Shown here in pieces: positions 1 through 5,060 of a stretch of 6,529 nt of DNA. The DNA is from an uncultured Erysipelotrichaceae bacterium (lineage in GTDB: Bacteria > Bacillota_I > Bacilli_A > Erysipelotrichales > Erysipelotrichaceae): positions 1 through 6,529 of the forward strand of contig CAKUTY010000076.1 in NCBI GenBank assembly GCA_934692455.1, given 5' to 3'. The position numbers and the translations under genes were made by a program. A model generated the notes under the pieces. That model was not told the origin of the DNA. It did no database searches and was given only the letters and a program-made list of their open reading frames with translations. How positions within the stretch are numbered: the stretch's first letter is position 1; each line of letters begins with the position of its first letter.

Positions 1-281
1 GTCTTTTGTGTTTTCTTGATAAACCCATTTGTTAAGACCGCTTTATTACCTACATAGAAGAAATATAATATTCTAGAAATATTCGAACTTTGTTAAACTC
101 TTAGTTCAAATATGCCATCTCCCAGCGATTTAGAAGATGGTTCTCTTAACTCGTGACCATTTTCTTCCAATAAATCAATTGCCCTAAAAATCTTTGCTTT
201 CATCTTATCGTCTAATGTTTCGAGAAATTCTAAAACAGGGCACTTATTATTCTCTGTACTATAAAATTCTACTTCTATCAC
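1..281 (-). pseudogene. RelE/HigB-type (phage Gp49-like) toxin gene, broken by an in-frame stop and cut by the window edge
   Basis: Reading from the GTG at 281, 62 residues (MIEVEFYSTENNKCPVLEF..., ending GDGIFELRV) match the N-terminal half of the Gp49-like/HigB family of ribosome-dependent mRNA interferases, which are usually about 105-120 residues. A TAA at 95-93 interrupts the frame. The same frame then stays open for 30 codons to the left edge and encodes RILYFFYVGNKAVLTNGF followed by IKKTQK, the typical C-terminal half of this family. A single AAA-to-TAA change would explain the break. The missing half holds the core strands and the conserved basic KKTQK stretch, so the 62-residue product should be inactive. 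No Shine-Dalgarno is convincing: the best upstream match is a weak GGTG. An ATG at 293 in the same frame is followed two codons later by another TAA. In this family the antitoxin gene normally follows the toxin, so it may lie just beyond the left edge. The family call is fairly sure; functional loss is inferred. Confidence 0.85.
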
Positions 282-294
282 TTTTTACACCATA

Positions 295-323
295 ATAATA
301 TGTCGTATTCAACATATTGTCAA
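295..323 (-). promoter_or_regulatory. Promoter of the broken toxin gene with a 22-bp operator in its spacer
   Basis: On the minus strand a perfect -35 TTGACA (323-318) is separated by 17 bp from a -10 TATTAT (300-295). An imperfect 22-bp palindrome at 297-318 fills the spacer and touches both boxes. Its half-sites are AATATGT and ACATATT, with 9 of 11 base pairs matching. A repressor bound there should block RNA polymerase, which fits autoregulation of a toxin-antitoxin operon. The expected transcription start, near 288, lies only about 7 nt from the GTG at 281, so the message would be almost leaderless. Confidence 0.75.
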
Positions 324-378
324 TAATCACCTTTCATATCATATCATCTTAAAAGAACTTATTTATTTGATAATTGTT

Positions 379-411
379 AAAAAGAATTGCACAACCGATG
401 TTGCCCTTGTG
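379..411 (-). terminator. Possible weak terminator after the ATPase gene
   Basis: About 33 nt past the ATPase stop codon, minus-strand CACAA (411-407) can pair with TTGTG (394-390), and five T residues follow at 383-379. The 12-nt loop and the 6-nt gap before the T-run make this a poor intrinsic terminator. It is the only candidate between the ATPase and the toxin promoter. Confidence 0.25.
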
Positions 412-443
412 TCAGGAGTTTTGAGTCTCTAACCCGACATAAA

Positions 444-1607
444 TTACTTTGTTTTGCAAGAATATTCAGGAAGTCCACCAAATACGCCACTTACATACAT
501 CTTCTCAATATTCTGAGCTGAACGTGGTTGTTCAGATGAAAATCTTTTTACGGTACTTCCGTTTTGGTCTTGAAATTCAACTGAATATTCTTGATCTGGA
601 CGAAGAATAGAATTACTTAATAGATTTGTTGAATGAGACACAAACAGCATTTGAGCATGATTTGCCTTTTCCATAAAATATCTAACAAGTAAACTTTCAA
701 GTTCATTATGAAAGCCACTAGAAAATTCATCAATTAACAACATCCCACCATTATTTATAGCGCTTAAAAACACAGGAAGAATCCTTAATAAATTTTGATT
801 ACCTAAAGATTCTTCAAAGAAAGGAATAGGAACTTCAATGCCTTTGCGCTTAAAGAACACGGTTTTAACATCCTCATCTTCCCCTGCCACAAAACTAATC
901 TTTCCTCCACTTGTTCTGTGAACGAATTCAACTTTCTGTTCAAAATTATACTCATCAAAAAAATTATTGATTACATCACAACCACCATTATCAAGATAAG
1001 TCGCGATAGTCATGTCTCTTTTTCCATAAGAAACAATCTCGCCCTTAAACATATTTACATAGAAAGATTTTTTTAAATAATCCATCCAACTACCAAGAGT
1101 TGAATTAGACGCAAATTTTGTATTAAAGTATAGAGTTCTTAAGAACAAAGAATCCTTGCCAACATCCTCTTCATCATAATTAATACCATTTGAATCAGCT
1201 ATATAAGATTTAGCAGATAAGCCCATTCTTTGAAGCAATAATTCGTTATCTATATACAATGATTCTGAAATCATTTTCTTAGCCACATCAACTTCAAAAG
1301 AATAACTAATTGTTTTATTTTCTATTAAAAATTCATACGAAAGAGAATATTTATTAGTATCACCAAACATACAAAGAAACATTCCTGAATTAATATTTCT
1401 CTCAGAGAATAGTAAATCAAGAAGCAACTTTACCGCCAAGATAATAGTAGATTTACCAGATGCATTAGCACCCACAAAGATACAACCCTTTAAAACACCA
1501 TTATCAGCTACATTTTGCGGAAGAATTGTATAGTTAGTTTTAGTTAAATCAACAACCGTTTTATTCTTAAAAGACTTAAAGTTATCAAGAGTAATTTTAG
1601 TAAGCAT
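444..1607 (-). CDS. AAA15/AAA21-family ABC-like ATPase (COG1106, RloA-like)
   Basis: The product is a 387-residue stand-alone ATPase of the SMC/ABC-like AAA15 class. The N-terminus MLTKITLDNFKSFKNKT is the usual first strand of RecF/RloA-like ATPases. Walker A is GANASGKST (residues 46-54). A signature-like ESLGNQ lies near 266-271, Walker B MLLIDEF at 289-295 (D293, E294), and a switch histidine in FVSHS near 322-326. The C-terminal VSGVFGGLP (372-380) resembles the YxxGxFGxxP tail common in COG1106. All nucleotide-site residues are present, so ATP hydrolysis is expected. The ATG at 1607 has a strong AGGAGG at 1621-1616, 8 nt upstream. Relatives occur in anti-phage systems such as RloAB and AbiL, where an RloB-like gene follows; here only 160 bp and a broken toxin follow, so no partner is visible. 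It has its own promoter and repeat array upstream. A defence role is inferred; a housekeeping role in DNA or protein turnover cannot be excluded. Confidence 0.9.
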   Translation of the reverse strand: MLTKITLDNFKSFKNKTVVDLTKTNYTILPQNVADNGVLKGCIFVGANASGKSTIILAVKLLLDLLFSERNINSGMFLCMFGDTNKYSLSYEFLIENKTISYSFEVDVAKKMISESLYIDNELLLQRMGLSAKSYIADSNGINYDEEDVGKDSLFLRTLYFNTKFASNSTLGSWMDYLKKSFYVNMFKGEIVSYGKRDMTIATYLDNGGCDVINNFFDEYNFEQKVEFVHRTSGGKISFVAGEDEDVKTVFFKRKGIEVPIPFFEESLGNQNLLRILPVFLSAINNGGMLLIDEFSSGFHNELESLLVRYFMEKANHAQMLFVSHSTNLLSNSILRPDQEYSVEFQDQNGSTVKRFSSEQPRSAQNIEKMYVSGVFGGLPEYSCKTK

Positions 1608-1683
1608 TGTAGAATCCTCCTATTACCTATATTTTATCTTTTACTAAAGCTAATCGCAACTAATTTACTTAATTTATTATTTA

Positions 1684-1713
1684 TATCGTAATTTTTTTAC
1701 GATAAATAGTCAA
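1684..1713 (-). promoter_or_regulatory. ATPase promoter with an overlapping dyad operator
   Basis: The minus strand shows -35 TTGACT (1713-1708), a 17-bp spacer and -10 TACGAT (1690-1685). An inverted repeat of 8 bp, TATCGTAA and TTACGATA around a 5-nt centre, covers 1684-1704, that is, most of the spacer and all of the -10. This placement is typical of a repressor site. The half-sites differ from the AATATGT half-sites of the toxin and XRE operators, so a different regulator is likely. The start would be near 1678, giving a leader of about 70 nt. Confidence 0.6.
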
Positions 1714-1722
1714 TTTTCTATC

Positions 1723-1788
1723 TATTTCGTTTTTTTGTGGCATTTCATTTCCGTTTTTTGTGGCAAATCATTTCCTTTTTTTGTGATA
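1723..1788 (-). repeat. Three 23-bp-period direct repeats, A-tract containing, upstream of the ATPase promoter
   Basis: On the minus strand the units are at 1788-1769, 1765-1746 and 1742-1723, each 20 bp with a 3-bp spacer. The middle unit is TGCCACAAAAAACGGAAATG. It matches each outer unit at 17 of 20 positions, and the outer units match each other at 16 of 20. Each contains an A6-A7 tract, so the tracts recur at exactly 23 bp. The array fills the space between the XRE stop codon (3 bp away) and the ATPase -35 box (9 bp away). Regularly spaced binding sites for an activator or repressor, or a curved promoter-upstream region, are the simplest readings. Three units with 3-bp spacers do not make a CRISPR array. 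Confidence 0.8.
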
Positions 1789-1791
1789 ATG

Positions 1792-2085
1792 CTATTTTTC
1801 TTCTTTAGAAACAGAAATAAATTCAAGTTTTAAGCGCATGCCCATACCTGTTGCTAACCTTTTAATCATTTCCAAACTAGGATTTCTAGTGCCATTTTCA
1901 ATTCTAGAAATATCAGCTTGACTAATACCAGTTAATTCAGATAATTGTTTCTGAGTAAGGCCTTGTTCCTTTCTAGCTTTTATCATCGCATTAATAATGT
2001 CATATTCGGGTTCTAAGTTATCATATTCTTTTTTGAAATTAGAATCTTCTAAACATTTATTTTTATAATCTTTGTAAGTAACCAT
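1792..2085 (-). CDS. HigA-like XRE-family antitoxin / transcriptional repressor
   Basis: The product is a 97-residue protein with one helix-turn-helix of the Cro/CI (XRE) type at roughly residues 31-80. Its core runs GLTQKQLSELTGISQADIS and continues RIENGTRNPS (42-70). The N-terminal part (LEDSNFKKEYDNLEPEYDIINAMIKAR region) and the tail GMGMRLKLEFI are characteristic of antitoxins paired with Gp49/HigB-like toxins, usually encoded just downstream of the toxin. No toxin lies immediately upstream here, so it is an orphan or acts on a distant partner. The ATG at 2085 has AGGAGA at 2096-2091 with good spacing. A perfect 22-bp palindrome lies 12 bp upstream of the start, and an almost identical site precedes the broken toxin at the left of the window, so this protein probably represses both promoters. 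It ends with TAG, 3 bp before the 23-bp repeats. The HTH call is certain; the antitoxin role and the shared target are inferred. Confidence 0.92.
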   Translation of the reverse strand: MVTYKDYKNKCLEDSNFKKEYDNLEPEYDIINAMIKARKEQGLTQKQLSELTGISQADISRIENGTRNPSLEMIKRLATGMGMRLKLEFISVSKEEK

Positions 2086-2097
2086 AATGCTCTCCTA

Positions 2098-2122
2098 AAT
2101 ATGTTGTATACAACATATTATA
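2098..2122 (-). promoter_or_regulatory. XRE gene -10 box overlapping a perfect 22-bp palindromic operator
   Basis: A consensus TATAAT lies at 2122-2117 on the minus strand, with only a weak -35 (around TATTCT) upstream. A perfect 22-bp palindrome with half-site AATATGTTGTA occupies 2098-2119 and overlaps the downstream half of the -10 and the likely start site. This is classical autorepressor geometry. It agrees with the toxin-promoter site at 297-318 at 20 of 22 positions. Confidence 0.75.
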
Positions 2123-2301
2123 AACTCATTCAAAATAAAAGAATAGCATTTGGCTGCTCCGTGTATATTTATTAATAATGGGTTTACGGTCCCTATCACG
2201 AACAAATATTATAGTTGTCTTTATTAAGCAGTCGTTTATTATCTAATCAGTGCTTTTGTGATAGAAGTTTTTTCTTGTTAATAAATATGAAGTTTTCTCA
2301 A

Positions 2302-2335
2302 ATTTTATAGTGACATTTATATGTCACTATAAAAT
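2302..2335. repeat. Perfect 15-bp inverted repeat with a 4-nt loop
   Basis: ATTTTATAGTGACAT (2302-2316) and its exact complement ATGTCACTATAAAAT (2321-2335) flank the tetranucleotide TTAT. The stem is long and perfect, but neither side is followed by a separate T-run beyond the AAAAT/ATTTT ends of the stem itself. It could be a weak bidirectional terminator backing up the one at 2393-2419, a dimeric repressor site, or a remnant terminal repeat of a small element. Nothing in the sequence decides between these. Confidence 0.7.
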
Positions 2336-2392
2336 AGTTTTCAACCAATTCTCTTTATTCTATTACTCACATGGCCAACAAAAATTACAACG

Positions 2393-2419
2393 AAAAAATG
2401 TGGTATCACCACACTTTTT
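2393..2419 (-). terminator. Intrinsic terminator of the peptidase-hydrolase operon
   Basis: Nine bases after the hydrolase stop codon the minus strand forms TGTGGT-GAT-ACCACA (2413-2399), extended by a G.T wobble and an A-run/T-run pairing to about 12 bp. Six T residues end it at 2398-2393. The plus strand also ends in CTTTTT, so it may work in both directions. It separates the operon on its right from the accessory genes on its left. Confidence 0.85.
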
Positions 2420-2428
2420 ACAACGAAC

Positions 2429-3517
2429 TTAATATTTCTTAAACAACTCAGGGAAATTCTTAACACACAAACTAAAGAACTCCTTCACAATATCCTTCAC
2501 AAAATTCTTAGTTTGTTCATCAGTATTAGATATAACCTTCAAGGCATTAGGAATAGTAGTTTGCCAATTCTTGAAAATCTCATCAGTCTTATCAATATCA
2601 TCATCAATCAAACTAAACAAGATATCCACAAGCCTTTCTCTTTCTTCATTAGTTAGGCTCGCTACCCACTCATTTAATGTATGATTAAAATACTTTGCAT
2701 CATTAGTTAAATCATCGATATATTCAAAATCATTACCCTTAATAGTCCAAGAGAAAGGATTATGTTGCCAAACACTGAAACTATTACTAGAAACTACACG
2801 ATAATTTTCATGTTGTTGAAGAAACATACCAATCATCGAAGACTTAGGGACTGTCTTATCAATCTTATTACTAATAGATTGGAAGCCATCGCTCTTAAGT
2901 ACTTCCTCTAAGAAACCTGGACCATCATGAGAATAAGCTTTGATAATTCTTTTTTGAATAAATTCATCCGCATTAGCCAAGGCATATACAGCTAAGTTGC
3001 CACCCTTAGAATGACCACCAACCATCAAATCACCATTTGTTCTTAAGGCAATCTTTTTCAAATAATCATAAGCATCCTCTTGAGCCCTAATAGGATACCT
3101 AAAGGCCATATTAAAGTCTTCCTTCCAACCCACAATCGTAGAATCAGTACCCCTATAGGCTACATAATGAAAATGATCATTTATCTTAAAAGTAATAGCT
3201 GAAAACTGTTCCTGCTTAGACTTATCAGACTTACAAGTATAAGTCTTTAGGACAATATTCCTAAAACGAGGACTACAAGCTAAATAGGTAAACAATTCCC
3301 TACTGCTTTCAGGATCATAAGTATCACTAAACATCTCATCAAAATATTCAACACAATACAAATCCTTAAGCTTAGCACCACTAAAAGTACTTACCTTAGT
3401 AATCTTTGGATATCTAAAATAAGCCAACCACGAAAGAATCAAACTATCTACATTAGAGAAAGGAAGTTGTTCAAAAGTTTTAGTTACTTCCCTTGCATAA
3501 GAAACTATATTATTCAT
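2429..3517 (-). CDS. DUF2974 / Mbeg1-like alpha/beta hydrolase (putative lipase or esterase)
   Basis: This 362-residue protein has the nucleophile elbow GHSKGG at residues 168-173, with S170 as the expected nucleophile. It follows the YRGTD...GWKEDFNM block (121-137) typical of the Mbeg1-like/DUF2974 group of class-3-lipase-like hydrolases. DGPGF (198-202) is a good candidate for the acidic residue region and the WQHNPFSW block (250-257, H252) for the histidine, but these two assignments are by family pattern only. No signal peptide or membrane segment is visible, so it is likely cytoplasmic. The substrate is unknown. The ATG at 3517 has no Shine-Dalgarno and overlaps the end of the upstream peptidase gene by 8 bp, so it is probably translated by ribosomes finishing that gene. 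The C-terminal third (from about 265) is acidic and helical-looking, with no motif I recognise. A terminator follows directly. Confidence 0.88.
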   Translation of the reverse strand: MNNIVSYAREVTKTFEQLPFSNVDSLILSWLAYFRYPKITKVSTFSGAKLKDLYCVEYFDEMFSDTYDPESSRELFTYLACSPRFRNIVLKTYTCKSDKSKQEQFSAITFKINDHFHYVAYRGTDSTIVGWKEDFNMAFRYPIRAQEDAYDYLKKIALRTNGDLMVGGHSKGGNLAVYALANADEFIQKRIIKAYSHDGPGFLEEVLKSDGFQSISNKIDKTVPKSSMIGMFLQQHENYRVVSSNSFSVWQHNPFSWTIKGNDFEYIDDLTNDAKYFNHTLNEWVASLTNEERERLVDILFSLIDDDIDKTDEIFKNWQTTIPNALKVISNTDEQTKNFVKDIVKEFFSLCVKNFPELFKKY

Positions 3518-5003
3518 ACAACTTTATATACTTATTCTTTAAATAATCAACATAATATCTAGGATTAAAAGCTTCTTTTGTTGCCCTATTTAAAATATAT
3601 TCATAATTATGTAAAGCACCATCAAATTGAATATGATCTCTTAAATAAGCGACTAATTCATCAAACTTACCATTTTCTAATAAATTATCTAAATCTAGCT
3701 CTTTTTCAATAGTAGCCAAGAATTGAGCACCAAAAGCACTACCCAAAGCATAAGTAGGGAAATAACCAAATGAGGCATCAGACCAATGCACATCCTGTAA
3801 AATACCATCCCTGTCATTATCTACATCAACACCCAAATAATCCTTATACTTTTGATTCCAAGTCTTATTAAGTTCATCACAACTGATACTGCCATCACAT
3901 AAACCCTTTTCAATCTCATATCTAATCAAAATATGAACAGGATAAGTTAACTCATCAGCCTCAGTTCTAATCAAAGAACACTTAGATGCATTAATAGCTT
4001 TTATAAAAGTATCCAAATCAACATCACCTAAATTCTCAGGAAATAGTTCTTGTAAATAAGGATACAAAGGAATCCAGAAAGACTTTCTTCTGCCAATATA
4101 ATTCTCTAAGAAACGAGATTGCGATTCATGCATACCACTAGAAATATACTTCTTAATATTAGTACCATCATACTTATCCAAAATATTATGTTCATAATGA
4201 GCATGGCCAACTTCATGAATAACACTAAAAATATTAGAAGCGATATTATATTCATCATAATTAGTGGTAATACGAACATCATTCTTACTCAAACCATTAG
4301 TAAAAGGATGTTCGCTTTGACCCATATAACCCCATGACTTATCAAAACAAATATATTCCTTTAATCTCTCATTAAATAAAGCTTGTTTATCCTTTGGATA
4401 ATATTTATACAAGAAAGAATCATCAATATAATCTTTCTTACTATCAACTTTTTTAATAAGAGGCAACAATTCTTCCTTAATAAGCTTAAAGAATTCTTCA
4501 TACTTATCAATAGTCATGCCCTCTTCATAATCATCCAACATCACATTGTAAGCTAATTCATTAGGTTTACGTCTTGCTGCCTTCTTCTTCGCAATTTCAA
4601 TAACCTTAATCAAATGCTTCTCAAACAAACTATAATCACACTTTTCCTTAGCTACTAACCAAGCATCAAAAGATTCACTAAAGGCATTATTAAACTCCAT
4701 TACTTCTTCCTTAGTAAATTTAGAAACATTCTCAAGTGATTTCTTAGTCAAGAAAACATCCCTATTTAAATCCTCACCCAAGTCCATTTCACTTAATTCA
4801 TCAACCAGTTTAATGATTTCAGGATCAGTCTCAATCACATAAGCCTCGCCCACAATAATATTAAGCATCTGATTACGATACTTATTACCCATCACAGGCG
4901 CAATCGTATTCTTATCAAAATACACTGTATTAATCATCAGTTCATAAGCATTTAAACGTTCTCTATAGTCTTCATACTTCTTAATCATTTCTTCTTTATT
5001 CAT
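3510..5003 (-). CDS. M32-family metallocarboxypeptidase (carboxypeptidase Taq type)
   Basis: This zinc-dependent enzyme removes C-terminal amino acids from peptides and probably acts in cytoplasmic peptide turnover. Counting from the ATG at 5003 (497 residues, normal for the family), HEVGH at 263-267 supplies two zinc histidines and the catalytic glutamate. HESQSRFLENYIGR at 292-305 supplies the third ligand, E293. The family blocks HPFTNGLSKNDVRITT (232-247), RTEADELTYPVHIL (346-359) and DVHWSDASFGYFPTYALG (404-421) are all intact, so an active enzyme is expected. I chose ATG 5003 because GGAG (5013-5010) sits 6 nt upstream. A longer reading from TTG 5015 would place the start codon on top of that ribosome site. 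The gene lies 48 bp after an exporter gene but behind a terminator, with its own TATAAT at 5033-5028, and is coupled by overlap to the DUF2974 hydrolase. No signal peptide is seen. Confidence 0.96.
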   Translation of the reverse strand: MNKEEMIKKYEDYRERLNAYELMINTVYFDKNTIAPVMGNKYRNQMLNIIVGEAYVIETDPEIIKLVDELSEMDLGEDLNRDVFLTKKSLENVSKFTKEEVMEFNNAFSESFDAWLVAKEKCDYSLFEKHLIKVIEIAKKKAARRKPNELAYNVMLDDYEEGMTIDKYEEFFKLIKEELLPLIKKVDSKKDYIDDSFLYKYYPKDKQALFNERLKEYICFDKSWGYMGQSEHPFTNGLSKNDVRITTNYDEYNIASNIFSVIHEVGHAHYEHNILDKYDGTNIKKYISSGMHESQSRFLENYIGRRKSFWIPLYPYLQELFPENLGDVDLDTFIKAINASKCSLIRTEADELTYPVHILIRYEIEKGLCDGSISCDELNKTWNQKYKDYLGVDVDNDRDGILQDVHWSDASFGYFPTYALGSAFGAQFLATIEKELDLDNLLENGKFDELVAYLRDHIQFDGALHNYEYILNRATKEAFNPRYYVDYLKNKYIKLYE

Positions 5004-5027
5004 AGTGTTCTCCAATCATCTAATTCA

Positions 5028-5033
5028 ATTATA
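5028..5033 (-). promoter_or_regulatory. Probable -10 box of the peptidase-hydrolase operon
   Basis: A consensus TATAAT lies just after the T-run of the exporter terminator, about 25 nt before the peptidase ATG at 5003. The predicted start, near 5021, leaves a short leader that still includes the GGAG ribosome site. The -35 region falls inside the terminator hairpin and is poor (for example AATAGT), so the promoter may be weak, or the operon may depend partly on readthrough. Confidence 0.45.
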
Positions 5034-5034
5034 T

Positions 5035-5060
5035 AAAAAAGAGGAATATTACTATTCCTC
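5035..5060 (-). terminator. Intrinsic terminator overlapping the exporter stop codon
   Basis: The minus strand reads GAGGAATA (5060-5053), loop GTAA, then TATTCCTC (5048-5041) and TTTTTT (5040-5035): a perfect 8-bp stem, tetraloop and T-run. The left arm encodes the last two Glu codons and the first two bases of the exporter's TAG stop, so a terminating ribosome would cover it. The plus strand has no T-run after the stem, so it acts in one direction. Confidence 0.9.

Larger units (their letters stand above)
2086..2428. other. Intergenic region of 343 bp without a recognisable gene
   Basis: Besides the XRE promoter/operator (2098-2122), the hairpin at 2302-2335 and the terminator at 2393-2419, I see no coding region. 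The longest plausible plus-strand frame from the ATG near 2178 is only about 22 codons, without a ribosome site or family resemblance. I looked for the tail of a toxin gene just ahead of the XRE start, as expected for a HigBA pair, and found none in any frame. A less AT-rich patch at about 2150-2200 includes minus-strand GGGACCGTAAACCC, a 3-bp stem at most; I cannot identify it. Confidence 0.6.

Noticed and set aside
93..95. Programmed readthrough or recoding of the TAA in the toxin gene
   Set aside because: TAA is the normal stop codon of other genes here (ATPase, hydrolase, peptidase) and no recoding structure is evident; a nonsense mutation is simpler.
1723..1788. CRISPR array
   Set aside because: There are only three imperfect units with 3-bp spacers and no cas genes; these are tandem direct repeats.
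2178..2246. Small plus-strand frame of about 22 codons in the intergenic gap
   Set aside because: It has no ribosome site, no hydrophobic peptide-toxin pattern and no family resemblance.
2302..2335. Phage SP6-like promoter in the hairpin (CACTATA)
   Set aside because: Only a short core resembles the SP6 promoter, the GGTGA part is altered, and no phage polymerase gene is present.
4119..4337. Open frame of 72 codons on the plus strand
   Set aside because: It lies wholly antisense to the intact M32 peptidase, has low-complexity Ile/Asn-rich sequence and matches no family; it is a shadow of the real gene.
5004..5015. Longer peptidase start at TTG 5015
   Set aside because: The TTG overlaps the GGAG ribosome site that is correctly spaced for ATG 5003, so the extra four residues are unlikely to be made.
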